Source: JAPKYZ01 sp033763835 (GTDB taxonomy: Bacteria; Acidobacteriota; Terriglobia; Bryobacterales; Bryobacteraceae). Taken from it: a stretch of 64,000 nt of DNA. A program made the position numbers and the translations under genes. The stretch's first letter is position 1. Each line of letters begins with the position of its first letter. Under the pieces are notes generated by a model that saw only the letters and a list, made by a program, of their open reading frames with translations, ran no database searches and had not been told where the DNA came from. Positions 41,815-50,235 of the stretch are shown here, piece by piece. The DNA is taken from NCBI GenBank assembly GCA_033763835.1, contig JANRJS010000014.1:186001-250000 (forward strand), given 5' to 3'.

Positions 41815-43080
41815 GTGACGCTCTCCGCCACAAATGCCGCTCCCGCCGCCGATCCTCTCCTCGCGATGTTTGCGGCGCCGGCGGAACTCGCCGATGCCGT
41901 GGATCCGCTCGCCGCGTTTCGCGCCGCCTTCGAGACGGCGCTCGCAACGCCAGTTGAAGGCGAAGTCGAGATCGCGGCCGTTTCCGAAGAAGAAGCTCGA
42001 CTCGCCGAAGTCGATCCGGAGGAAGAGCCGGTGGAAGCTCGCGTGGCGATCGCCGCATGCGCTACGCCTCCGTCCGCTGCGCGGCCTTTTGTTTGGACGC
42101 CGCCGGTTCGCATCGAGGCTCGGGAAACGGAGAACGCCGTGTCCACGCCTCTGCCCGAGAGCGGAGCGGCTCCGCCAAAAACGGCAATGGAAGCGCCCGT
42201 CGAGATCGGCGCGCCCGAACCCGTCGCGGCGCCTCAGGCCTTGCATTCGCCGGAGGCGTTCGCTCTCCGGTTGCAAGACGCCGCGGCCGCGGATGGCCCG
42301 CAGAACGAGCCGCAAGAGACCCAGTCCGTGGAACGCGTAGAGCCGGTGGCAGCCAGCGCTCCGCGCCTCGCGCAAAACCGAAACGACGAACCGGCGGCGC
42401 AACAGCGCGACCAGCCGGAGCCGCGTAAAGAAGCTCCCGAGGTCCGCTCCGGCGACGCTCCTGTGCGAGCCGCATCCGCCATTCCCGCTCCATCTTCCGG
42501 GATGCCAGCTGCTGCCGCACACCCCGATGCGCCGCAGGCCGCGCGAATCGAGCCGCCAGCCGGGACCGCCGCCGCCCAAGCTTTAGAACCCGTTGAGGCG
42601 CCCCGGGAGCCGGTCTCCGCTTCGGGACCGCCCAGGCTGGCGCTCCGCGTTGGCGGGCCGGATCGGGCTCCGGAAGCGTCGCTCGAACTCGACCTAACGT
42701 CCCCGGCGACCAGGCCCGCGGTCGACGTGATCGTCGAACAGCGGCGCGGCGATGTACACTTCTCGGTCCGATCCGCCGATCCCCTCTTGGTGCAGGACTT
42801 GCGCGGCTCGGTCGGCGAACTGACCGGCCGCCTGGAACAGTCGGGCTATCGCGCCGAAACTTGGACGCCCGCGGAAACGTTCCGCACCGCCGAGCCACTG
42901 GCGTCCCGCTCCGCCGACTCGCGCTTCCAGGAAGATTCGGGAGAACGCGGCGGCGGATGGACTGGCCAGGACTCGAGGAATCCGTCGCGGGACGGACAGC
43001 GGCAACCGGACGGCGAACGCCCGCGTTGGCTGATCGAACTCGAAGAATCGTTTTTCGGTAGCGGCGCCAAGCGCGCCTAA
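41815..43080 (+). CDS. fliK: Probable flagellar hook-length control protein FliK
   Basis: About 421 residues. The first 320 are low-complexity, rich in Ala, Pro and Glu (VEARVAIAACATPPSAARPF and similar), as expected for the extended ruler part of FliK. A compact C-terminal region (SLELDLTSPATRPAVDVIVE, GDVHFSVRSADPLLVQDLRG, LTGRLEQSGYRAETW) fits the FliK hook-length domain pattern. It directly precedes flgD and flgE, the usual neighbours. The GTG at 41815 is my choice from context; the frame is open further upstream and no clear ribosome site decides the start. Confidence 0.8.
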   Translation: MTLSATNAAPAADPLLAMFAAPAELADAVDPLAAFRAAFETALATPVEGEVEIAAVSEEEARLAEVDPEEEPVEARVAIAACATPPSAARPFVWTPPVRIEARETENAVSTPLPESGAAPPKTAMEAPVEIGAPEPVAAPQALHSPEAFALRLQDAAAADGPQNEPQETQSVERVEPVAASAPRLAQNRNDEPAAQQRDQPEPRKEAPEVRSGDAPVRAASAIPAPSSGMPAAAAHPDAPQAARIEPPAGTAAAQALEPVEAPREPVSASGPPRLALRVGGPDRAPEASLELDLTSPATRPAVDVIVEQRRGDVHFSVRSADPLLVQDLRGSVGELTGRLEQSGYRAETWTPAETFRTAEPLASRSADSRFQEDSGERGGGWTGQDSRNPSRDGQRQPDGERPRWLIELEESFFGSGAKRA

Positions 43081-43121
43081 AGAGTAGCGGGCGCTAGCGC
43101 GCCCAGAGAAAGGAACCGCCG

Positions 43122-43439
43122 ATGACCACCACCAGCGCTACGGAAAGTTCGCAACAAGCTTGGCTCGACGCCTCCGCGTTCGGGCAAACCGCCCCCGCCG
43201 AAGAGGCCGACGTCAATACCGACCCGCTCGCGCAGAAGCAATTGTTTCTCGAGTTGCTGGTCGCGCAACTGAAGTATCAAGACCCGCTGAATCCGGCGGA
43301 CGGCACGGAGTTTGCGGCGCAGCTTTCGCAGTTCACCGAAGTGGAGCAATCGCTCGAGTCGAACCAGCATCTGGAAGCGATTCTCGCCGCTCTCGAATTG
43401 CAGAACGCCGCCTTGCAGCCTATCGAATCGCAACCTTAA
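43122..43439 (+). CDS. flgD: Short flagellar hook scaffolding protein FlgD
   Basis: 105 residues. It contains the N-terminal FlgD signature QLFLELLVAQLKYQDPLNPA, DGTEFAAQLSQFTEVEQ. The C-terminal Ig/Tudor-like cap domains of the 231-residue E. coli protein are missing, so this is a minimal hook-capping protein or one whose cap part is supplied otherwise. AAGGA upstream supports the ATG. It precedes flgE by 16 bases. Confidence 0.92.
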   Translation: MTTTSATESSQQAWLDASAFGQTAPAEEADVNTDPLAQKQLFLELLVAQLKYQDPLNPADGTEFAAQLSQFTEVEQSLESNQHLEAILAALELQNAALQPIESQP

Positions 43440-43455
43440 TTAGCAGGAGACCCGC

Positions 43456-44691
43456 ATGTTTACCTCATTTTCCACCGCCCTTTCGGCGCTTGGCGCCCAC
43501 TCGATCGCCGTCGATGTCGTCGGCAACAACCTGGCGAACCTCAATACCCCGGGCTTTAAGTCCAGCGCCGTTTCGTTCGCCGATTTGGTGACGCAGTCGC
43601 TCGGCGCGGGGCTAGGCGAAACGCAAGTCGGATTCGGCGTGGGCCGCCCCACGACGCTCCGGCAGTTTTCGCAGGGCGCGATCCAAAGCTCGAGCGGCCC
43701 GCTCGACGCCGCGATCCAGGGCGACGGGTTTTTGATCGTGCGCGACTCGGGCGGCCGCCAGTTGTTCACGCGCGGCGGCAATCTGTTGGTCGATAAGGAC
43801 GGCAATCTGCTGACTGCGAAGGGCCACCGGATCCAAGGCTGGAGCGCTTCGAACGGCGTCCTCGATACCAACGCGCCGGTCGGCGATATCACGATTCCCG
43901 TGGGTACGCTGCGGCCGCCGGTGACGACCACCGCCTTCAATATGGACGTAAATCTCAACGCCTCGGCGGCGACGGGCAGCGAGTTCTCGAGCTCGCTTGA
44001 AGTCTTCGACTCGCTCGGCGTCTCGCACGTCGTCACGGTGACTTTCACCAAGAGCGCCACGGCCAATCAATGGGGTTATGAAATCTCCATTCCCGACGCC
44101 GACGTAACCTCGCCGGTGACGCCCGCCACCGGGACTCTGACGTTCGACGCGAACGGCGTTCTGACCTCCCCCTCGGCCACCGATCCCGCGCCTCAGTTCA
44201 CGATCGCCGGATTGCGTAGCGGGGCCAGTAACATGACGCTCGACTGGCAACTCTTTAATGGGACCGCGCCGCGCATCACGCAGTTCTCGCAGACGTCGGC
44301 CGTTTCCGCCAACTCGCAGAACGGTTCCGCCCCCGCGCAGTTGATCCGCGTCGGCCTGGGCGACGGAGGACAGGTACTGGCGCAGTACTCGAACGGCCAG
44401 CAAGTACAGGTAGCGCAGCTCGCGATGGCGTCGATCCGCAATCCGGAATCCCTGGTCGCGGTGGGCGATAACAACTTCCAGGTGAGCGCCCGCAGCGCTT
44501 TGCCCGCCGTCGGCGTGCCGGGGTCCGGCGGCCGCGGCACCATCCTGGGAGCCGCCGTCGAATCCTCGACGGTCGATATCGCCAAAGAGTTCACCAACTT
44601 GATCGTGCTGCAGCGGGGCTATCAGGCCAACACGCGCGTCATCACGACGGTGGACGAGATCAGCCAGGAAACCATTAATTTGAAGCGCTAG
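43456..44691 (+). CDS. flgE: Flagellar hook protein FlgE
   Basis: 411 residues, normal for FlgE. The N-terminal rod-like signature (SIAVDVVGNNLANLNTPGFK), the middle IQGDGFLIVRDSGGRQLFTR block and the C-terminal VDIAKEFTNLIVLQRGYQAN with TRVITTVDEIS are all present. The central part, GSEFSSSLEVFDSLGVSHVV, is the FlgE D2 domain. AGGAGA before the ATG. It polymerises outside the cell as the universal joint. Confidence 0.97.
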   Translation: MFTSFSTALSALGAHSIAVDVVGNNLANLNTPGFKSSAVSFADLVTQSLGAGLGETQVGFGVGRPTTLRQFSQGAIQSSSGPLDAAIQGDGFLIVRDSGGRQLFTRGGNLLVDKDGNLLTAKGHRIQGWSASNGVLDTNAPVGDITIPVGTLRPPVTTTAFNMDVNLNASAATGSEFSSSLEVFDSLGVSHVVTVTFTKSATANQWGYEISIPDADVTSPVTPATGTLTFDANGVLTSPSATDPAPQFTIAGLRSGASNMTLDWQLFNGTAPRITQFSQTSAVSANSQNGSAPAQLIRVGLGDGGQVLAQYSNGQQVQVAQLAMASIRNPESLVAVGDNNFQVSARSALPAVGVPGSGGRGTILGAAVESSTVDIAKEFTNLIVLQRGYQANTRVITTVDEISQETINLKR

Positions 44692-44724
44692 CGGACGCTC
44701 TAAGGTTTCTCCCCCACTCTCCCG

Positions 44725-44973
44725 ATGACATCCCTAGAACAGATCGCGCACTACAGCGAAGTTCCGGTCGAGATCGGCGTCGAACTCGACCGGCGCGTAC
44801 TCAGCGTCCGGAAGCTGCTCGACCTCGAAGTCGGCGGGATTCTCGAGCTGAACCGCTCGGCGGGCGAAAACATCGACATCCTCGTCGGCAACCAATTGGT
44901 GGCTTTCGGCGAGATCGTCATCACCGAGGATGCGATGGGCGTGCGGATCACCGATTTCATTCAAGAGGAGTAA
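44725..44973 (+). CDS. fliN: Flagellar motor switch protein FliN (SpoA domain)
   Basis: 82 residues, almost only the SpoA domain: VPVEIGVELDRRVLSVRKLL, EVGGILELNRSAGENIDILV, and the end VAFGEIVITEDAMGVRITDF. FliN forms the lower part of the cytoplasmic C-ring that binds FliH and helps switch rotation. A second SpoA protein is encoded at 51994. It precedes the export-gate genes, as in many flagellar operons. Confidence 0.94.
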   Translation: MTSLEQIAHYSEVPVEIGVELDRRVLSVRKLLDLEVGGILELNRSAGENIDILVGNQLVAFGEIVITEDAMGVRITDFIQEE

Positions 44974-45021
44974 TCTCCGCCCGGGCTGGGCGGCGCGGCG
45001 GAAGCCGATTCGAGGAAACCC

Positions 45022-45270
45022 ATGGAAGTCGCCTGGCAGATGCTCGCGGTGCTCGGAACGTTGGGCGCGCTGTTTGCGGCGGTGCGGCTGCTCGGCCGGC
45101 GGGCGCTCTCGCTTCCGCGCCGCGCCGCGCCCGGATCGCTCGCGGCCCCGGGATCGATCGCTCTAACGGCGCAGCACCGGCTGCATATCGTCGAGTTCGA
45201 AGGACGCCGCCTGCTGGTCGCCACCCATCCGGCGGGCTGCACGGTGGTACATGGCGAGGACGTCCGGTGA
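45022..45270 (+). CDS. fliO: Flagellar biosynthesis protein FliO
   Basis: 82 residues. One N-terminal membrane helix (VAWQMLAVLGTLGALFAAVR) is followed by a small cytoplasmic domain with ALTAQHRLHIVEFEGRRLLV, the FliO pattern. FliO helps assemble the FliPQR core. GAGGAA before the ATG; the stop overlaps the fliP GTG start (GTGA). Position between fliN and fliP supports the call. Confidence 0.88.
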   Translation: MEVAWQMLAVLGTLGALFAAVRLLGRRALSLPRRAAPGSLAAPGSIALTAQHRLHIVEFEGRRLLVATHPAGCTVVHGEDVR

Positions 45271-45914
45271 ACCCCACCGCGCCCGGACAAATCGGCGTGC
45301 CGATGCAGATCGTCGTTCTGCTGACGCTGCTGACTCTGCTGCCCGCCGCCGTCGTCTCGGTGACTCCGTTCTTGCGGATTACGGTGGTACTGCATTTCCT
45401 GCGGCAAGCGCTCGGCACCCAAACCGCGCCGTCCAACCAGGTGCTTCTCGGCTTGTCGCTGTTTCTCACGCTGCTCATCATGCAGCCCATCACCAACGAG
45501 ATCTACGACAACGCTTGGAAGCCCTACGACAAAGGGCAAATCTCGGGCGAGAAGGCCCTCGTAACGGCGTCGGCTCCGGTAAAGCGCTTCCTGCTGAAGT
45601 TCGCGCGGGAGAAGGATCTGAAAACGATGCTCGAAGCCACACGCACGCCCGCGCCCGCGAAACCGGAAGATCTCGATCTCCGCGTGCTGGTGCCCGCTTA
45701 CGTGCTTTCGGAACTGAAAACCGGATTTCAAATCGGAGCGGTCCTGTTTCTTCCGTTCCTGATTATCGACCTCGTCGCCGCGTCGGTGACGCTCTCCGTC
45801 GGCATGGTGCAACTGCCCCCGGTCATGCTTTCCGCGCCTTTCAAGATTCTGCTGTTCGTGCTCGTCGACGGCTGGAATCTGGTGGTCGGATCGCTGCTCA
45901 AAAGCTTTGTCTAG
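45267..45914 (+). CDS. fliP: Flagellar export gate protein FliP
   Basis: 215 residues, shorter at the N-terminus than E. coli FliP (245) with no separate cleaved signal peptide. Conserved stretches: PAAVVSVTPFLRITVVLHFL, RQALGTQTAPSNQVLLGLSL, VLVPAYVLSELKTGFQIGAV and VSVGMVQLPPVMLSAPFKIL-like end. It builds the export channel with FliQ and FliR. Start GTG, coupled to fliO. Confidence 0.97.
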   Translation: MNPTAPGQIGVPMQIVVLLTLLTLLPAAVVSVTPFLRITVVLHFLRQALGTQTAPSNQVLLGLSLFLTLLIMQPITNEIYDNAWKPYDKGQISGEKALVTASAPVKRFLLKFAREKDLKTMLEATRTPAPAKPEDLDLRVLVPAYVLSELKTGFQIGAVLFLPFLIIDLVAASVTLSVGMVQLPPVMLSAPFKILLFVLVDGWNLVVGSLLKSFV

Positions 45915-45923
45915 AGGACTTCC

Positions 45924-46193
45924 ATGAATCAGCAGATGGTCACCGAAATCGTTCGCGGCGCGCTGATGACCACGTTTTGGTTAAGCCTGCCGCTGCTCGC
46001 CGTCGGCTTCGTGGTGGGCATCGTCATCAGCCTTGTGCAGATTCTCACCTCGATCCAGGACCCGGGCTTCGGTACGGTGCCTCGCCTCGCGGCGTTTCTC
46101 GCGGCGTTCCTGTTTTTCCTGCCCTGGATTCTTCTGAAACTGGTCGCCTACACCACGGCGCTGTTCGGCGATCTCGCGCGCTATGCCCGCTGA
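45924..46193 (+). CDS. fliQ: Flagellar export gate protein FliQ
   Basis: 89 residues with two membrane helices. LSLPLLAVGFVVGIVISLVQ and ILTSIQDPGFGTVPRLAAFL correspond to the FliQ family. It packs around FliP in the export gate. The last 11 bases overlap the fliR start. Confidence 0.96.
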   Translation: MNQQMVTEIVRGALMTTFWLSLPLLAVGFVVGIVISLVQILTSIQDPGFGTVPRLAAFLAAFLFFLPWILLKLVAYTTALFGDLARYAR

Positions 46194-47007
46194 CGTTCTT
46201 TCGCGGAGCGTCGGCTTTAGCCTGGGCTCGATCGAGGCGGCGCTGCTTGTGACGACGCGGCTGGCCGGTCTCTTCGTCTTCTTCCCTCTGCCGGGCGCAA
46301 AAAGCGTGGCGAGCCTCGCGAAAATCGTCTTCGCGCTCTCGCTTACCGTCGCGCTCTATCCGTTCTGGCCGAAGCTGCAAGCGACGGAAAGCCCGATGCA
46401 ACTGGCGGCGTGGGCGCTGGCCGAATCCGCGCTGGGGTTGGCAATGGGCCTAACCGTCGCCTTTCTCGCCGAGGGCGTCACGCTCGCCATGCAAATCGTC
46501 GCCGGGCAAGCCGGTTACAGCTATGCGTCGTCGATCGACCCCAATTCGGAAGCGGACTCGGGAGTGCTCCCTGTGCTTGGGCAGTTGTTCGCAAGCCTGC
46601 TGTTTTTCGCCATCGGCCTCGACGGGCAGTTGATCCGCGCGCTTGCCGGAAGCCTGGAAACGCTGCCGCCCGGCGGCGATTGGAACGTCCTGGGCCCGGG
46701 CTCCGCCGGTGCGGTTCTACGTTTACCCGCCACGCTTTTCTCTACGGCCTTGCGTCTCGCCCTTCCGGTGGCTGCGCTGCTGCTGATTCTCGATCTGGCG
46801 CTCGCTCTGATGGGACGCATTAACGCGCAATTACAACTGTTGAGCGTGGCGTTTCCGGCAAAGATGCTGCTGACGCTCGCGATGCTCGCCGCCTTAGCGC
46901 CCGCCGCCGCGCTGGTCTACCAATCGCAGGGAGCGGTGGCGATGTCGGCGCTCGAACGGTTGCTCGCCGCCACGCCGCGCGCGCTTCCCCCCGCCCCTCC
47001 TCGATGA
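46183..47007 (+). CDS. fliR: Flagellar export gate protein FliR
   Basis: 274 residues, polytopic membrane protein. Typical FliR segments: LLVTTRLAGLFVFFPLPGAK, AEGVTLAMQIVAGQAGYSYA, SSIDPNSEADSGVLPVLGQL and FSTALRLALPVAALLLILDL, ALALMGR. Completes the FliP5Q4R1 gate. It overlaps fliQ and ends 6 bases before flhB. Confidence 0.96.
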   Translation: MPADVLSRSVGFSLGSIEAALLVTTRLAGLFVFFPLPGAKSVASLAKIVFALSLTVALYPFWPKLQATESPMQLAAWALAESALGLAMGLTVAFLAEGVTLAMQIVAGQAGYSYASSIDPNSEADSGVLPVLGQLFASLLFFAIGLDGQLIRALAGSLETLPPGGDWNVLGPGSAGAVLRLPATLFSTALRLALPVAALLLILDLALALMGRINAQLQLLSVAFPAKMLLTLAMLAALAPAAALVYQSQGAVAMSALERLLAATPRALPPAPPR

Positions 47008-47013
47008 CCGTCC

Positions 47014-48090
47014 ATGGCCGATTCCTCGCAACAAACCGAGAAAGCCACTCCGCGGCGGATCGAGAAGGCGCGGGAGCAAGGGCGATTTCCGGTCAGCCGC
47101 GAAGCCTTCTCGGCCGCGACCTTCGCAGTGGCGGCGTCGATCGTGCTCGGCTACGCGCCCGATTGGCTGGAGGCGACCTCGCGGCTGTTCCGCCATCTGC
47201 TGCGGCAGGCGTTCTCCTCCGATCTAACGTTGACCGGCGCGATACGCCTCTGGCGGCTGATCGGCGAAGAGAGTCTGATGCCACTGGTAGGCGCGGGGAC
47301 GCTGACGCTGACCGTCGGTCTCGCCGTGCAATTGGGGATGACCGGATTCGGCATTGCGGGCTCGAAGATCGCGCCCGATATCGAGCGTCTCAACTCGCTG
47401 TCCCGCCTCAAGGAGATGCCGTCGCAGAACGCGGTGTCGGCGCTGCAAAGCCTGGCGCTGCTGGCCGTTTTCGCCGGCGTGTTGTGGATGGAAATGGGCG
47501 AATGGATCCCCGCGATGCTGCGCCTGCCATTGCAGTCGCTACCCACGGCGTTCGCGGTGGTGGGCGAAACGTTGGGCGATCTGCTGCGCAAAGCCACGTT
47601 GATCTTCGCGGTTTTGGGCGCCATCGATTTGTTCCGGCAGCGCAACCGCTACTTCAAGGGCCTGCGCATGTCGAAGCAGGAGATTCGCGACGAAAGCAAG
47701 GAATCGGAAGGCAATCCGATGCTCAAGCAGCGGATTCGCAAACTGCAACGCGACGCCGCCCGGCGTCGAATGATGGACAAGGTTCCACAAGCCACCGCCG
47801 TCGTCGTCAACCCCACGCACTACGCGGTGGCTATTCAGTTCGATATGAACTCGATGGCCGCGCCGCGCGTGGTGGCGAAGGGGAAGAACTACCTGGCGCG
47901 CCGGATCCGCGAAATTGCGATCGCCAACCAGATTCCGATCGTCGAGAATCCGCCGCTGGCGCAATCGCTCTACAAACACGTCGAGGTGGGGCGCGAGATT
48001 CCCGCCAATCTCTACCGCGCCGTGGCCGAAGTGCTCGCCTACATTTTCCGCTTGATGAACGCCCGCGCGCCGCGCGGGCGAAGAGGTTGA
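47014..48090 (+). CDS. flhB: Flagellar export switch protein FlhB
   Basis: 358 residues. Four membrane helices are followed by a cytoplasmic domain with the self-cleavage motif N266-P-T-H269 (VVVNPTHYAVAIQF), close to N269-P270 in Salmonella. Cleavage switches export from rod/hook to filament substrates. The N-terminus EKATPRRIEKAREQGRFPVS is the family start. The final codons (MNARAPRGRRG) lie in a tandemly repeated sequence shared with the spacer before flhA. Confidence 0.97.
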   Translation: MADSSQQTEKATPRRIEKAREQGRFPVSREAFSAATFAVAASIVLGYAPDWLEATSRLFRHLLRQAFSSDLTLTGAIRLWRLIGEESLMPLVGAGTLTLTVGLAVQLGMTGFGIAGSKIAPDIERLNSLSRLKEMPSQNAVSALQSLALLAVFAGVLWMEMGEWIPAMLRLPLQSLPTAFAVVGETLGDLLRKATLIFAVLGAIDLFRQRNRYFKGLRMSKQEIRDESKESEGNPMLKQRIRKLQRDAARRRMMDKVPQATAVVVNPTHYAVAIQFDMNSMAAPRVVAKGKNYLARRIREIAIANQIPIVENPPLAQSLYKHVEVGREIPANLYRAVAEVLAYIFRLMNARAPRGRRG

Positions 48091-48128
48091 AGATGAACGC
48101 TCGCGCGCCGCGCGGGGGAAGAGGTTGA
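48054..48128 (+). repeat. Tandem 37-base repeat at the flhB/flhA junction
   Basis: Copy one (48054-48090) holds the last codons and stop of flhB; copy two (48092-48128) differs at 2 of 37 bases and lies in the spacer, again coding MNARAPRGGRG and a stop. The core GCGCGCCGCGCG is self-complementary. It looks like a recent 38-base duplication, and both copies end in AGAGGTTGA, which may place a ribosome site near flhA. Confidence 0.9.
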
Positions 48129-48133
48129 TCTAG

Positions 48134-50227
48134 ATGGCCGCCGTTCCCGCCACCGCTCCCGCGCCGGTCAAGGCCGCGATTCCCGCCGGGTTGAAGAGCT
48201 TCGCGCGCGCCGATCTCGCCGTGCCCATTACGGTGTTGGGCATCGTGCTCGCGATGATCGTGCCGCTGCCGTCGCTTGCGATCGACCTGCTGATCTCGGC
48301 CAACATCACCGTATCGGTGGTGGTGATGCTGGTCGCGATGTACATCACGAAACCGGTCGAGTTCAGCGTCTTCCCCACCACGCTGCTTTTGATGACGCTG
48401 TTCCGCCTGGCGCTGAACATCTCCTCGTCGCGCCTGATTCTCTTGAACGGCAACTCGGGCACGGCGGCGGCGGGCCACGTCATCGAAGCTTTCGGCAACT
48501 TCGTCGTCGGAGGCAATTTCATCATCGGCCTGGTGATCTTCCTGGTGCTGATCGCCATCCAATACGTCGTCATCAATCACGGCGCGGTACGCATTTCGGA
48601 AGTGACGGCGCGGTTCACGTTGGATGCCATGCCCGGCAAGCAAATGTCGATCGACTCCGACCTGAACGCCGGGCTGATCGACGAGGGCGAAGCGCGCACC
48701 CGGCGCCGCCAACTCGCCGCCGAGGCCGAGTTCTATGGTGCGATGGACGGCGCGTCCCGTTTTACCCAACGCGACGCCGTGGCGAGTATTCTCATCACCG
48801 CGATTAACATCGTCGCGGGCATCCTGATCGGCGTCTTGCAGCACGACATGGATATCGCGCGGGCGGTGAAGACCTACACCATCCTCACTATCGGCGACGG
48901 GTTGGTTACGGTGATCCCCGCGCTGATGATCTCGATTTCGGGCGGCCTCATCGTGACGCGGGCGGGAGCGGACACGCAACTGGCTTCCGAGTTCCGCCGC
49001 CAACTGTTCGGTTCCGCGCAGCCGATCTACCTCGCGGCGGGAGTGCTGGTCTTGATCGCCGCCGTACCGGGTTTGCCCAAAATTCCGTTTCTGGTCTTGA
49101 GCGGCGGACTGGTGCTCATCGCCCGCGCCGTGGACCGCTCGAACACGGAGAGCGCCGCCGCGCCCGATCCCGCGCCCGCCGCCGCGGCCTCCGCCAATCG
49201 CGACTCGGTCGAGTCGGCCCTGAAAGTCGAACCGCTCGCCGTCGAGGTGGGCCTGGGACTCGTGAAGCTCGTCGAAGGCGGTATCAACTCGCCGCTGCTG
49301 AAACGCGTTTCGGGCATTCGCCGCCAACTGGCGGGCGAGTTGGGCTACGTGTTGCCCGCGGTACGCGTCACCGACAATCTGGGACTTAAGGCGCGGGAAT
49401 ATTCGATCCTGCTTAAGGGCGTCGAGATCGCGCGGTACGAACTGCCAGCGGGATGCGATCTGGCCATCGTTCCGGCGGGCCCCGGCGCGGCGCGCATCGA
49501 GGGAATGCCCGCGAAGGAACCGGCGTTCGGGCTCGACGCGCTCTGGATTCCGTCGAGTTCCGCCGACGCGGCACGCGACGCGGGTTACACCGTGGTCGAC
49601 GCGGTGAGCGTGCTCGCGACACATTTCGGCGAACTCGTGCGCCGCCATCTGCACGAGTTGTTCAACCGCCAGGACGCGAAGAAGGCGCTCGACCGTGTCG
49701 CGGAAGAGAATCCGCGCGTCGTGGAGGATCTGGTGCCCAAGCTATTGCCGCTCTCCACCGTCCAGAAAGTCTTGCAGAACCTGCTGCGCGAGCGGGTGTC
49801 GATCCGCGACGCCTCGACGATCCTCGAAGCGCTGGGCGAAGCGGCGCAGATTTCGCGCAACCCGGTTCTGCTTACCGAGTTCGCGCGGCAATCGATCCGG
49901 CGCTCGATTGTGCGTCCGTATCTCGACGGCCAGAATCTGCGCGCCTGGTTCCTCAACCCCAAAACGGAACAGGAGTTGGAAGCCGCCGTGGAGCACGGAG
50001 AACATTCCTCGCATCTCAATCTCGCGCCGCAGCGTGTGCGCGAATTGGTGGACCGTCTAACGTCCGTCGCCGGTCCCGCCGATACCCCTACCGTGATCGT
50101 CACCGGCTCGCAAGCGCGTCCCTTCGTGCGGTTGATGGCGGAAGGGTCGATCCCCGGTCTGGTGGCGCTTTCGCCCAATGAACTGCCGCCGGGCGTCAAA
50201 TTGATCTCGAACGGCACGGCCGGTTAG
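48134..50227 (+). CDS. flhA: Flagellar export protein FlhA
   Basis: 697 residues, full length. An N-terminal membrane half with eight predicted helices contains the FHIPEP-family signature ISEVTARFTLDAMPGKQMSI, followed by the cytoplasmic domain (VEVGLGLVKLVEGGINSPLL, LAIVPAGPGAARIEGMPAKE, LPLSTVQKVLQNLLRERVSI). FlhA forms the nonameric ring that receives export substrates and uses the proton gradient. It starts 5 bases after a tandem repeat and ends 8 bases before flhF. Confidence 0.97.
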   Translation: MAAVPATAPAPVKAAIPAGLKSFARADLAVPITVLGIVLAMIVPLPSLAIDLLISANITVSVVVMLVAMYITKPVEFSVFPTTLLLMTLFRLALNISSSRLILLNGNSGTAAAGHVIEAFGNFVVGGNFIIGLVIFLVLIAIQYVVINHGAVRISEVTARFTLDAMPGKQMSIDSDLNAGLIDEGEARTRRRQLAAEAEFYGAMDGASRFTQRDAVASILITAINIVAGILIGVLQHDMDIARAVKTYTILTIGDGLVTVIPALMISISGGLIVTRAGADTQLASEFRRQLFGSAQPIYLAAGVLVLIAAVPGLPKIPFLVLSGGLVLIARAVDRSNTESAAAPDPAPAAAASANRDSVESALKVEPLAVEVGLGLVKLVEGGINSPLLKRVSGIRRQLAGELGYVLPAVRVTDNLGLKAREYSILLKGVEIARYELPAGCDLAIVPAGPGAARIEGMPAKEPAFGLDALWIPSSSADAARDAGYTVVDAVSVLATHFGELVRRHLHELFNRQDAKKALDRVAEENPRVVEDLVPKLLPLSTVQKVLQNLLRERVSIRDASTILEALGEAAQISRNPVLLTEFARQSIRRSIVRPYLDGQNLRAWFLNPKTEQELEAAVEHGEHSSHLNLAPQRVRELVDRLTSVAGPADTPTVIVTGSQARPFVRLMAEGSIPGLVALSPNELPPGVKLISNGTAG

Positions 50228-50235
50228 GAGAGTCG

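Noticed and set aside
44701..44728. TAAGGTTT with CCCGATGA as a FliA promoter for fliN
   Set aside because: The -10 part overlaps the fliN start codon and has two mismatches; fliN probably continues the flgE transcript.
47831..49654. 607-codon minus-strand frame opposite flhA
   Set aside because: Very rich in His, Asp, Arg and Gln in a shadow-like pattern; flhA on the plus strand is unambiguous.
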